Part shown: in pieces, positions 53,824 to 62,414 of the stretch | Numbering within the stretch: position 1 is the stretch's first letter | Layout: every line of letters begins with the position of its first letter | Origin: Microthrixaceae bacterium | GTDB taxonomy: Bacteria > Actinomycetota > Acidimicrobiia > Acidimicrobiales > Microtrichaceae | DNA length: 64,000 nt | Direction: 5' to 3' | Assembly (NCBI GenBank): GCA_023958095.1 | Contig: JAMLGJ010000006.1 | Location: 1-64,000, forward strand | The notes under the pieces: generated by a model | Database searches by the model: none | What the model saw: only the letters and a program-made list of their open reading frames with translations | What the model was told of the DNA's origin: nothing | Position numbers and translations under genes: made by a program

Positions 53824-55100
53824 GGCGTCCCCCCGGCAGCCCGCTGCCGCCGCAGCACCGAGGTCCGGGGACGCCCGTAGCGCCTGTAGAGCTCCCCCAG
53901 ACGGGCGACGAAGACCGACCGGTCGAACGAACGCGCCGCTAGTTCGCGGTTGGATGCCGAGATCCGCTGCCGCCGGCGGGGATCCGCGAGCAGCTGTTCG
54001 ATCGCCTCGGCGAGACCCCGAGCGTCGCCCCAGGGCACGAGCATCCCGTGTTCGCCTCGCTCGGGTGGGAGCTGCTGGTCCGCGTCGCGGCAAGCCCCCT
54101 CCTCGGGCGAGGTGCTGCCCCCGTCGAGCATCGAGGCGATCGCCGGGATGTCGCTCGCCACGATCGGCACGCCGGCCGCGAGTGCCTCGATGATCGTGAA
54201 GGGCTGCCCCTCGTACTCGGTCGGCAGCAGGAACACATCCGCCGAACCCATCTCCCGGTACACCTCGTCGCGGGGCAGGGGCCCGGTGAGGCAGTCGCCG
54301 CGCCCACGGCCACGGATCTGCTCGACCATCGAGTCGCGCTCGGGGTCCACCCCGGGGGTGTCGTCACCGACGATGCGCAACTCGTAGTCGAGGGAGCCCC
54401 CGGAGTCGACGATGTCGAGGGCGTCGAGCAGCACCGCTAGCCCCTTGCGTTCCAGCAACTCCCCGACGAACAGCAGCACCGGTGGGTCGTGCACGCCACT
54501 GCTGGCGGGAACGTCGCCGACCACCACCGAGTTGTGCACGACCGGCAGGTCGATCCTCGGCATGTGCATGCGCAGGTTCGCCACACCCGCTTCGCCGATC
54601 AGCACGTTGGCGTCCGCGAGTCGGTCCAGCAGGGCGAACGCGATGCGGTGCGCGGTGCCGACCGAGTACTGGCCCGGTTCGAGCATGTAGGGCAGGAATC
54701 CGTGGTTGTGCAACACGACGCGCGCCCCCCGTGCCCGGGCCGCAGCAGCGATGGCGACCTGGCGCCAGGCCACGAACACCGGATGCTGGACCGAGTGCGT
54801 GTGCACCACCGCGCCGCGTCGTGCGGCGACGAAGGTGCGTGCGGCGTGACCGAACGCCCTCACCACGTTGGCCCACGCGAAGTCGCCCCGAGCCTCGTCG
54901 TTCTGGGAGGTGTTGACGAACACCACCTCGAACTCGCTGCACAGGGACGGGTCCTCCACGATGTCGGTGGCGACCGTGGCGATACCCCCACGCATCGGCG
55001 GGCCGTGCGACACCACCACCACCCTCACGCCGGAAGGCCCCGGTGGCCGGGCGGTGGTGGGTCGGACCGTCTCACCGGGTGTCGATGGTCGGGTGGCCAT
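53820..55100 (-). CDS. GT4-family glycosyltransferase
   Basis: 426 residues. The N-terminal SHGPPMRGGIATVATDI and the C-terminal FVGELLERKGLAVLLDAL plus PTEYEGQPFTIIEALAAGVPIVASD motifs are the two halves of a GT-B enzyme, with the EX7E pair in the last motif. It probably uses a nucleotide sugar to build glycolipid or capsule. TATAGA lies exactly 6 nt before the ATG at 55100, which settles the start over one 19 codons upstream. Confidence 0.88.
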   Translation of the reverse strand: MATRPSTPGETVRPTTARPPGPSGVRVVVVSHGPPMRGGIATVATDIVEDPSLCSEFEVVFVNTSQNDEARGDFAWANVVRAFGHAARTFVAARRGAVVHTHSVQHPVFVAWRQVAIAAAARARGARVVLHNHGFLPYMLEPGQYSVGTAHRIAFALLDRLADANVLIGEAGVANLRMHMPRIDLPVVHNSVVVGDVPASSGVHDPPVLLFVGELLERKGLAVLLDALDIVDSGGSLDYELRIVGDDTPGVDPERDSMVEQIRGRGRGDCLTGPLPRDEVYREMGSADVFLLPTEYEGQPFTIIEALAAGVPIVASDIPAIASMLDGGSTSPEEGACRDADQQLPPERGEHGMLVPWGDARGLAEAIEQLLADPRRRQRISASNRELAARSFDRSVFVARLGELYRRYGRPRTSVLRRQRAAGGTP

Positions 55101-55106
55101 CCCGGA

Positions 55107-55114
55107 TCTATAGC
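55107..55114. promoter_or_regulatory. Shared palindromic -10 element for divergent transcripts
   Basis: TCTATAGC contains the palindrome CTATAG. On the minus strand TATAGA is 6 nt from the GT4 ATG; on the plus strand TATAGC is 9 nt from the DUF3107 GTG. One hexamer pair appears to serve both directions. Confidence 0.55.
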
Positions 55115-55123
55115 ATGGGCTCC

Positions 55124-55357
55124 GTGGATGTACGCATAGGAGTGACCTACTCGGCACGTGAGATCGAGCTCCAGCTCGGGGACGACACCGACCACGGCGA
55201 GCTGCACGAGATGATCGACGGCGTCCTGGGTGGGGACGGAGCCGTTCTGTGGATCACCGACAAGAGGGGCCGCGAGGTCGGCATACCCTCTGACAAGGTG
55301 GCGTACGTCGAGATCGGTTCCGACAGCGAGGGCCGAGCGATCGGCTTCTCCTCCTAG
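55124..55357 (+). CDS. DUF3107 small protein
   Basis: 77 residues from GTG 55124, or 80 from ATG 55115. The GTG start gives VDVRIGV, like the usual DUF3107 N-terminus, and lies close to the expected transcription start. Conserved features include ELQLGDD and a WITDKRGREVGIPSDKVAYVEIG C-terminal half. Function unknown; widespread in actinobacteria. It is followed after 10 bp by two ArsA-like genes. Confidence 0.85.
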   Translation: MDVRIGVTYSAREIELQLGDDTDHGELHEMIDGVLGGDGAVLWITDKRGREVGIPSDKVAYVEIGSDSEGRAIGFSS

Positions 55358-55367
55358 GAGCATCGCG

Positions 55368-56318
55368 GTGCCGTCGGTCCCGCTGCTGGACAGGCGGTTG
55401 CTGTTCGTGACCGGCAAGGGCGGGGTGGGAAAGACCTCTGTCGCGTCAGCGCTCGGACTCCTGGCAGCGGGGCAGGGCAGGCGCACACTCGTCTGCGAGG
55501 TCGACGCCAAGGGCAACCTCGCGGACTTCTACGGACTGGGACCCCTGTCGTTCTCGGGCACCAAGGTCAGGGACCGGTTGTACGCCATGTCGATGGACAC
55601 CGAGGAGTCCCTCAAGGAGTACATGAGCCTGCAGCTGAGGGTCCCGCTGCTGGCACGCCTGGGTCCACTGGCCCGCACCTTCGACTTCGTGGCCAACGCC
55701 GCACCCGGGGTCAAGGAGATCCTCACCGTCGGCAAGTTCACCTACGAGGTCAAGGAGGACAACTACGACCTCGTGGTCGTGGACGCCAGCGCGACGGGCC
55801 ACGTGGTGGGCCAGCTGGCCTCGCCGGTGGCGATCTCGGAACTGGTGAGCGTCGGGGTGGTCCGCTCCCAGACCGAGTGGATGATCGACATACTCACCGA
55901 CCCGCGCCAGACCGGTGTGGTCGTCGTGACCGCCCCGGAGGAGATGCCGGTCACGGAATCGCTCGAACTGGTGGAACGCCTGCGCGGCGAGACCGACATC
56001 GACGTCGCCTCGGTGGTGGTCAACCGGGTGCTCCCGGAGCTGTTCAGCCACGGTGAGGAGGAGATATTCGGTCGCCTGCGTGCCACGGAGGTCACCGCGC
56101 AGCTCGTCGACGCGGTCGGCCCCGGGGTGCACCGGGTGCTCGACGGTGCACAGCTGGCGGTCGACATGCGCCGCGGCAGCGTTCCGCACCTGGAACGCCT
56201 TCGTGGAGGCCTGCCCGAGGGCATACCGGTGCTCTACGTGCCGTACCTGTTCCACCGCTCCCACGGGACCCGGGCCACCCACCGGATCGCCGAGTTCCTG
56301 GGCGAGGAGCTGCTGTGA
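55368..56318 (+). CDS. ArsA/Get3-like ATPase, first of pair
   Basis: 316 residues from GTG 55368 with AGGAG 8 nt upstream. Deviant Walker A TGKGGVGKTS and the switch segment VVDASATGH place it in the ArsA/Get3 branch. No arsenite-binding cysteine cluster or arsenic genes are present, so arsenite transport is unlikely. Paired Get3-like ATPases of this kind occur in mycobacteria next to whiB genes. It overlaps the second gene by 4 bp. Confidence 0.88.
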   Translation: MPSVPLLDRRLLFVTGKGGVGKTSVASALGLLAAGQGRRTLVCEVDAKGNLADFYGLGPLSFSGTKVRDRLYAMSMDTEESLKEYMSLQLRVPLLARLGPLARTFDFVANAAPGVKEILTVGKFTYEVKEDNYDLVVVDASATGHVVGQLASPVAISELVSVGVVRSQTEWMIDILTDPRQTGVVVVTAPEEMPVTESLELVERLRGETDIDVASVVVNRVLPELFSHGEEEIFGRLRATEVTAQLVDAVGPGVHRVLDGAQLAVDMRRGSVPHLERLRGGLPEGIPVLYVPYLFHRSHGTRATHRIAEFLGEELL

Positions 56319-57493
56319 ACCCCCGCAGCGACCCGCTGGTCACCTTCGAGCAGCTCTGCAGCACCAAGGAGGTGGTCATCTCCACGGGATCCGGTGGGGT
56401 CGGAAAGACCACCACCGCTGCTGCGGTCGGTGCGACGGCAGCGGCGAACCTGGGTGTGAAGGTGCTGGTGCTCACCGTCGACCCCGCAAGGCGGCTGGCG
56501 AGTGCGCTCGGCCTGGAGCGCTTCGGGAACACCGAGGTGGAGATTCCTGCGGGGGCCTTCACCGACGTGGGGGTGGAGCCCGAGGGGGAACTGTGGGTGG
56601 CGATGCTCGACACCAAGGCATCGTGGGACGACCTGATCGCCCAGCACGCACCTGACGCGGCCACCAGGGACGCGATCCTCGCGAACCCGCTGTACGACAA
56701 CATCACCGGCAAGTTCGTCCAGAGCCACGACTACGTGGCCATGGAACGCCTCTATGAGATCCACAACTCGGGCCGCTACGACCTGATCGTGGTGGACACG
56801 CCACCCACACGCAACGCGGTGGACTTCCTCGAAGCCCCCGAGAGGATGGCGGACTTCTTCTCCTCGCCGTTGCTGCGCTGGCTCATCACGCCCTACCGGT
56901 CGCGGATCATGAACTTCGCATCCAAGCCGTTCTACTCCGTGGCCGACAGGATCCTGGGGAGCCAGTTCCTGGAGGACATAGCGGAGTTCTTCATGCTCTT
57001 CCAGACGATGTACGACGGTTTCGTGGAGCGTGCCCGGGCGGTCACCACACTGCTGGGTGGGCCCCAGACGACCTTCATGGTCGTGTCCACGCTCGAGGTC
57101 GCACCGTCCCGCGAGGCACAGTTCTTCTGTGACCTGCTGGGCGAACGCGGCTACCACCTGGGAGCACTCGTGCTCAACAAGGTGCTCCCGCAGTACATGC
57201 TGGACCCGGAGGGCACCGAAGCCGCCCGGGCACTCGAACGGGACGCCTTCAAGCTCGCAGCCGACCTGGTTCCCGAGCTGGGAAACCCCCCGGTGAAGAA
57301 GGCACACCTGTCGCACGTCCTCTCGGAGTCGGCCCGCAGCTACCTGGACCACCAGGTGGTGGCCCGCCGCGAGGCCGAGCAGAGGCGCGAGCTGTCATCG
57401 GTGCCGGACCTGGTTCTGACCGTTCCCTACCAGACCGAGGACATCCACTCGCTGGCGGGACTGCTGTCGGTGGGTGGGAGGATCTGGCGGTGA
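56315..57493 (+). CDS. ArsA/Get3-like ATPase, second of pair
   Basis: 392 residues from GTG 56315, overlapping the previous stop. Walker A STGSGGVGKTT, then VVDTPPTRNAVDF and long insertions with FMLFQTMYDGF. The pair probably forms a heterodimer, judged from co-translation and the mycobacterial precedent. The role may be membrane-protein targeting or stress tolerance; it is not established here. It overlaps the histidine kinase gene by 4 bp. Confidence 0.88.
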   Translation: MNPRSDPLVTFEQLCSTKEVVISTGSGGVGKTTTAAAVGATAAANLGVKVLVLTVDPARRLASALGLERFGNTEVEIPAGAFTDVGVEPEGELWVAMLDTKASWDDLIAQHAPDAATRDAILANPLYDNITGKFVQSHDYVAMERLYEIHNSGRYDLIVVDTPPTRNAVDFLEAPERMADFFSSPLLRWLITPYRSRIMNFASKPFYSVADRILGSQFLEDIAEFFMLFQTMYDGFVERARAVTTLLGGPQTTFMVVSTLEVAPSREAQFFCDLLGERGYHLGALVLNKVLPQYMLDPEGTEAARALERDAFKLAADLVPELGNPPVKKAHLSHVLSESARSYLDHQVVARREAEQRRELSSVPDLVLTVPYQTEDIHSLAGLLSVGGRIWR

Positions 57494-59058
57494 ACGAACC
57501 AGCGGACCCGACACGCTTCCTGCCGCCGCTGCGCGGCGACCTCGCGGCTGCCAAGGAGGTGGAGCTCGACGCAGAGGAGGACTTCACCGCCGAACACGTC
57601 GCACTCGTGGTGCCGCCGGTCGACCACGATGCGTCCCGGCACCTGAAGCGCCTGGTCGTGAGCTGGGCGATGCTCGCGGACTTCTCCTTCTCCGACCTGT
57701 TGTTGTACGTGCCCCTCCCGGAACAACCCGGTTCGCGTCCGAGGTTCCTGGTGGTGAACCAGGTGCGTCCCAACACCGGCCAGACGCTGTTCGACGAGGA
57801 GGTGGTCGGACGCACCGTCGACGATCTGCAGCGCCCCCTGGTGGCCAGCGCGGCACGTGACCGACGCATCACCGAGGACGTGGTCGATTCGGAGTGGCTC
57901 GGCCAGAAGGTGAAGGTGACCGCCGTCCCGGTGCTGCACCACGGCCAGGTGGTGGCGGTCATGGCCCGGGAATCACCGCTCGCGCTGACACGACCCCCGG
58001 GCGACCTCGCACGGACCTACCTGGAGATATTCGACCGGCTCGCGGCGATGGTGGCGGTGGGCGACTTCCCCTTCCCCGACGAGGAGGTCCTCTCCGCGGG
58101 TGGCCCGAGGGTCGGTGACGGAGTGCTCCTCGTGGACTCCACCGGCAGGGTCACCTTCGCCTCACCCAACGCGGTGTCCGCGTTGCGACGCCTCGGGGTG
58201 AGCGGAGCGGTGGTGGGGGAGCTCGCGTCGAACTTCGGGCCGGCAGGGGACGGAGTGTTCCGTTCCTTCCTGTCGCGCCGTCCGGCGATCGAGGACGTCG
58301 AACACGACGACGTGACCGTGGTGTCCCGCAGCATCCCGCTGCTCGCCGACGGGGAGGTGGACGGCGCGGTCGTCCTGATGCGTGACGTGTCGGAGTTGCG
58401 CAGCCGGGACCGCGCACTCATCTCCAAGGACGCGACCATCCGGGAGATCCACCACCGCGTCAAGAACAACCTCCAGACCATCTCCTCGTTGCTGCGGCTC
58501 CAGGGACGCCGCCTCTCGGAGCCCAGCGCCAAGGCCGCGATCGACGAGTCGGTGCGCAGGATCGGTTCGATCGCCCTGGTGCACGAGACCCTCTCGCGCG
58601 GCTCAGCGGCCGACGAGGTCGACCTCGACGAGATCGTCAGGCCGTTGGTGCGCATGGTCGAGGACGGCCTGACCTCACCCGACAGGCCGGTGCACTTCGA
58701 GATCACCGGCAGCGCCGGGGTGGTCGGTTCACCCGAGGCCACATCCCTGGCGGTCGTGCTGACCGAGTTGCTCCAGAACGTCATGGACCACGCATTCCCG
58801 CCGGGCACCCTGGATGGGGGAACCCCCGGGAAGGTCGTGGTGGCGCTCAGCCACGACGCGCATTCGGTCGGGATCACCGTGCGCGACGACGGTGTCGGAC
58901 CGGGCGCACTCGACCTCGAGTCCGACTCGAGCCTCGGCATGTCGATCGTGACGGGACTGGTGAGCGACCTCGGCGGCGAGATCGTGTTCAGCGAAGGTGG
59001 TGGTGAGGCGTCTCGCCCCGGCACCACCGTGCAGCTACGGGTGCCGCTGCGGTCCTAG
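57490..59058 (+). CDS. PdtaS-like soluble sensor histidine kinase
   Basis: 522 residues with no membrane helix. A GAF-like N-terminal domain (about 20-190), a PAS domain (about 205-305), a HisKA_2 dimerisation segment EIHHRVKNNLQ (His321/His322) and a HATPase domain with ELLQNVMDHA and DDGVGPG follow. This order matches mycobacterial PdtaS, which phosphorylates an ANTAR RNA-binding regulator. The partner regulator is not in the window. The gene is translationally coupled to the ArsA-like pair. Confidence 0.9.
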   Translation: MNEPADPTRFLPPLRGDLAAAKEVELDAEEDFTAEHVALVVPPVDHDASRHLKRLVVSWAMLADFSFSDLLLYVPLPEQPGSRPRFLVVNQVRPNTGQTLFDEEVVGRTVDDLQRPLVASAARDRRITEDVVDSEWLGQKVKVTAVPVLHHGQVVAVMARESPLALTRPPGDLARTYLEIFDRLAAMVAVGDFPFPDEEVLSAGGPRVGDGVLLVDSTGRVTFASPNAVSALRRLGVSGAVVGELASNFGPAGDGVFRSFLSRRPAIEDVEHDDVTVVSRSIPLLADGEVDGAVVLMRDVSELRSRDRALISKDATIREIHHRVKNNLQTISSLLRLQGRRLSEPSAKAAIDESVRRIGSIALVHETLSRGSAADEVDLDEIVRPLVRMVEDGLTSPDRPVHFEITGSAGVVGSPEATSLAVVLTELLQNVMDHAFPPGTLDGGTPGKVVVALSHDAHSVGITVRDDGVGPGALDLESDSSLGMSIVTGLVSDLGGEIVFSEGGGEASRPGTTVQLRVPLRS

Positions 59059-59135
59059 GACCACTCCACCGATGCTCAACCGAGCGGCGCTCTCCGGATC
59101 AGCGTGACCCGGGGGCGTCCGTCGGAGAAGCCGGT

Positions 59136-59432
59136 TCAGGAAGCGTTGCGACGTGCCGCGGCGGCACGTGCCTGACGGCGGATCTGACGGCGCTCCTCCT
59201 CGGAGAGGCCGCCCCACACGCCGGAGTCCTGGTTCGTCTCGAGGGCGAAGCGGAGGCAGGGCTCGGCGACCTCGCAGGTGTCGCACACGGCCTTGGCAGA
59301 GGCGATCTGGTCGAGTGCAGGGCCGGTCGTGCCGACCGGGAAGAACAGCGACGGGTCGGTGTCCCGACAGGCGGACATCGTCCGCCAGTCGTCACTCGCG
59401 ATGTCCAAGCTGCGGCTCGTGATCAGCGCCAC
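59136..59432 (-). CDS. WhiB-family Fe-S transcription factor
   Basis: 98 residues from GTG 59432, with GGAGGA 3 nt upstream of it as the ribosome site. Cys22, Cys50, Cys53 and Cys59 (C-x27-C-x2-C-x5-C) bind the 4Fe-4S cluster. GVWGGLSEEERR and an Arg/Ala-rich tail form the sigma-factor and DNA contact region. A pdtaS-whiB1 neighbourhood is also known in Mycobacterium, so this is probably the WhiB1-type member. It is convergent with the kinase gene. Confidence 0.93.
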   Translation of the reverse strand: MALITSRSLDIASDDWRTMSACRDTDPSLFFPVGTTGPALDQIASAKAVCDTCEVAEPCLRFALETNQDSGVWGGLSEEERRQIRRQARAAAARRNAS

Positions 59433-59467
59433 TGGTTCCTCCGTGTTGTCTCGGACCCGCGGGTCCT

Positions 59468-59517
59468 TGTCGTGTCGGACCCACAGGGCCCCTGTCGTGT
59501 CGGACCCGCAGGGCCCC
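59468..59517. repeat. 25-bp tandem repeat, two copies, upstream of whiB
   Basis: Units 59468-59492 and 59493-59517 differ at one base. Each contains the palindromic core caGGGCCCctg and a ggaccc arm that matches gggtcc at 59461. The rest of the 285-bp gap 59433-59717 shows no gene. Confidence 0.85.
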
Positions 59518-59717
59518 TGTCCCGGACACACAGCACGGCATCTCCGGGTTTTCAGCTGGTCGTTCGGGTCCCACCTGGTTTCCCGCACTCGACATGGCAC
59601 TCCCGGACCGGTTTGACTGGTCCAGTGGGCCATGTGGCTGGCTGGGAACTTGTGAATCCGTGAACAAACAGAACCTACCGGCGGCCACTGTCGGTGTAAA
59701 GGAAAAGTTGCGGGAAG

Positions 59718-60455
59718 ATGTCGGGAGATAGCACCACAAAGGTCATCGCACACCGGGGCGCGTCGGCGGATCACCCTGAAAACACAAGGGATGCCTTCAT
59801 CGGAGCTGCCGAGCAGGGGGCCGACTGGGTCGAACTTGACGTTCGTCACACCCGGGATGGATCGCTCATCGTCCACCACGATGCGTGGTATCACGATGAG
59901 CGAATCGTATGGTCGACGCCATCACATGAACGGCCCGAGGCGCTGCTCGACCTGGAGGCTGCCCTGGAGTCCTGCCTCGATGGTTCCCACACCCACGGAC
60001 GCTCCCTGGGGGTGAACATCGAGATCAAGAACATGGCGGGGGACCTCGGGGGGGACCATGTCCCGCGGAGCCTCGAGGTGGTCCACGCCGTGCTCTCGGT
60101 CCTCGGCTCGCGCTCGGAGCGAGGTGTGCACGAGGAGATCCTGATCTCGAGCTTCGACCCCGAGACGATCGACCTGGTCCGCGAACTCGACGGTCCACCC
60201 ACGGCCCAGCTCGTGGTCGACCTCAACTCCTGGCCCGACGTGGTGGAATCGACCGCGGGGCGCGGACACAGCCATGTCCACCCATGGGACCCCTTCGTCG
60301 ACGAGTTGTTCCTCGAGTCCGCATGGAACGCCGGGCTCGGTGTCAACACCTGGACCGTCGACGATCCCGCCCGAATCGCCGAGCTGGCACGCATGGGCGT
60401 GGACGGCATCGTCACCAACGTGCCCCGCACCGCCCGCCAGGTGATCGACGCCTGA
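59718..60455 (+). CDS. Glycerophosphodiester phosphodiesterase
   Basis: 245 residues. IAHRGASADHPENT, ELDVRHTRDG and VHHDA form the GDPD active site; a late NTWTVDD motif completes the barrel. No signal peptide, so cytosolic: it would release glycerol-3-phosphate from glycerophosphodiesters. The GGGAAG site before the ATG supports the start. Confidence 0.92.
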   Translation: MSGDSTTKVIAHRGASADHPENTRDAFIGAAEQGADWVELDVRHTRDGSLIVHHDAWYHDERIVWSTPSHERPEALLDLEAALESCLDGSHTHGRSLGVNIEIKNMAGDLGGDHVPRSLEVVHAVLSVLGSRSERGVHEEILISSFDPETIDLVRELDGPPTAQLVVDLNSWPDVVESTAGRGHSHVHPWDPFVDELFLESAWNAGLGVNTWTVDDPARIAELARMGVDGIVTNVPRTARQVIDA

Positions 60456-60553
60456 GCCCGCGTCGCCGGCCGCGGACTCGCCGGGTTGTCCGGGGAGGCG
60501 GAGCTGGCGATGACCGTTGTGGGCACGGGCCACTGGTCGCCGGCGGGCGCGGT

Positions 60554-60573
60554 TTGTTACCGCCGGGTAGCCC
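60554..60573. promoter_or_regulatory. Candidate TetR operator over the etfBA promoter
   Basis: TTGTTACC-GCCG-GGTAGCCC matches the palindrome upstream of tetR (TTGTTACC-GGGC-GGTAACAA) at all 8 left-arm bases and at GGTA of the right arm, with the same 4-bp spacer. TTGTTA could serve as a -35 box, 18 bp before CAGAAT (60578-60583), so bound repressor would block the promoter. Confidence 0.55.
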
Positions 60574-60590
60574 GCGGCAGAATCCGGGAC

Positions 60591-61373
60591 ATGAACGTCG
60601 TCGTATGCGTGAAGCAGATCCCGGACCCGGCCGACCCCGGAGAGCTGGATCCCAACACCAAGACCCTGAAGCGGGACGTCAAGCTCATCCTCGATGAGTC
60701 CGACTCCTATGGCGTCGAGATGGCCCTCCAGCTGGTCGACAATGCAGGTGGGGGAGAGGTCACCCTCGTCTCGATGGCCCCCAACAGCGAGGTGGGAGGC
60801 CTGCGCACCGCCCTCGCCATGGGCGCCGCCAAGGCCGTGCTGGTCTCCGACGATGCGCTCGCCGGTTCGGACTCCCTGGGCACCGCGAAGGTCCTCGCCA
60901 AGGCGATCGAGCGGGCCGGAGAGGCGGACCTGATCATCACCGCCACCGAGTCCTCCGACGGCTACACCGGGACGGTGCCCGAGCAGATCGCCGAGCTCAT
61001 GGGGCTGCCCTCGATCACCTTCGCGAAGGAGATCTCGGTCGAGGGCGGGACCGTGAAGGTGCAGCGCCAGACCGAGGCCGGCTACGACGACGTCGAGGCA
61101 CCCACACCCGCAGTGGTGTCGGTGACCGCCGGCGTCGTGGAGCCCCGCTACCCGTCCTTCAAGGGCATCATGGCCGCCAAGTCCAAGCCCGTCGACGAGG
61201 TCACGGTCGCGGACCTCGGCATCGACGCAGGAAGCGTCGGCTGGGCCGGAGCGGGCCAGGAGATCGTGGAGATCGCCGCAGCCGAGGAGCGCGAAGCCGG
61301 CACCATCGTCGAGGACGACGGTGAGGGCTTCCAGAAGATCGTCGACTACCTCGCAGAACTCAAGGTCATCTGA
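60591..61373 (+). CDS. etfB: Electron transfer flavoprotein beta subunit
   Basis: 260 residues. VCVKQIPDP at the N-terminus, SDGYTGTVPEQIAELMGLPSITF (AMP/FAD region) and a VVEPRYPSFKGIMAAKSKP loop identify EtfB. Together with EtfA it carries electrons from acyl-CoA and related dehydrogenases to the quinone pool. It is first in the etfBA operon with a candidate TetR site upstream. Confidence 0.96.
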   Translation: MNVVVCVKQIPDPADPGELDPNTKTLKRDVKLILDESDSYGVEMALQLVDNAGGGEVTLVSMAPNSEVGGLRTALAMGAAKAVLVSDDALAGSDSLGTAKVLAKAIERAGEADLIITATESSDGYTGTVPEQIAELMGLPSITFAKEISVEGGTVKVQRQTEAGYDDVEAPTPAVVSVTAGVVEPRYPSFKGIMAAKSKPVDEVTVADLGIDAGSVGWAGAGQEIVEIAAAEEREAGTIVEDDGEGFQKIVDYLAELKVI

Positions 61374-61426
61374 GGGCCCACACGGCTCCACAGGAAGCTC
61401 TGAGCAGGAACGAAGAAGGACAAGAC

Positions 61427-62392
61427 ATGACTGTTTCCAAGATCTGGGTGTTCGCAGAGGCCGCCGACGGCAACGTGTCGAGCACCACCCTCGAGATGCT
61501 GGCCAAGGCCACCGAACTGGCCGACACCGTCGAGTGCGTGACCGCTGCCGGTGCCGACGTGGCCGGCGAGCTGGGGGCCCACGGCGCCGCGAAGGTCTAC
61601 ACCGTGGGTGGAACCGACGGGAAGCTCCTCGGGCCCGCGGTCTCGGGTGCCATCGCAGCCGCAGTGGAGGCGGGCAACGCCCCCGACGCGATCCTGCTCG
61701 CCACGAGCTACAGCGGTCGTGACGTGGCCGGGCGCCTCTCGGTGAAGCTCGATGCCCCTGTCATCACGAACATCGTGGACCTGGCCGAGAGCGACGGGTC
61801 CCTGGTCGGGACCGAACCCGTCTTCGGTGGCACGACCAACGTGCTGACCCGCTTCACCGGGGACAAGGTCGGGATCTTCCTCGTCCGCCCGAAGTCCTTC
61901 ACCCCGGCCGAGAACCCCTCCGGTGCAGCAGCGCCCACCGAGGACCTCGCAGCCGGCGACCTCGGCGGAACAGCAGCGGCGACGATCACCAACCGCTTCG
62001 TCGAGGAGCAGAGCGGGCCGTCGCTCGACGACGCAGCAGTGGTCGTGTCGGGTGGCCGCGGACTCGGTGAGTCCGAGAAGTTCCAGATGATCGAGGACCT
62101 CGCGAAGGCTCTCGGAGGCGCACCCGGTGCCTCACGTGCGATCGTGGATGCCGGATGGGTGCCCTACTCCTACCAGGTCGGCCAGACCGGCAAGGTCGTG
62201 AAGCCGACGGTGTACATCGCCGCCGGCATCTCGGGGGCCACCCAGCACCTGGTCGGGATGAAGGGTTCGAAGAACATCATCGCGATCAACAAGGACGCCG
62301 AGGCCCCGATCTTCTCGGTCGCCGACCTCGGGATCGTGGGCGACGTCCACAAGGTGCTGCCAGCGCTGCTCGAAGCACTCCAGAACCGCTGA
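61427..62392 (+). CDS. etfA: Electron transfer flavoprotein alpha subunit
   Basis: 321 residues. The C-terminal FAD domain is plain: [38 protein letters not shown] and [11 protein letters not shown]. Residues 1-190 form the N-terminal domain shared with EtfB. A GAAGGACAAGAC purine-rich stretch precedes the ATG, 53 bp after etfB. Confidence 0.96.
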   Translation: MTVSKIWVFAEAADGNVSSTTLEMLAKATELADTVECVTAAGADVAGELGAHGAAKVYTVGGTDGKLLGPAVSGAIAAAVEAGNAPDAILLATSYSGRDVAGRLSVKLDAPVITNIVDLAESDGSLVGTEPVFGGTTNVLTRFTGDKVGIFLVRPKSFTPAENPSGAAAPTEDLAAGDLGGTAAATITNRFVEEQSGPSLDDAAVVVSGGRGLGESEKFQMIEDLAKALGGAPGASRAIVDAGWVPYSYQVGQTGKVVKPTVYIAAGISGATQHLVGMKGSKNIIAINKDAEAPIFSVADLGIVGDVHKVLPALLEALQNR

Positions 62393-62414
62393 CCCGACGT
62401 CGCGGGAGTTCCGC

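Noticed and set aside
55368-57493. Arsenite efflux ATPase genes.
   Set aside because: No arsB, arsR, arsC or cysteine triad is seen; the Get3-like pair next to a kinase and WhiB fits a different role.
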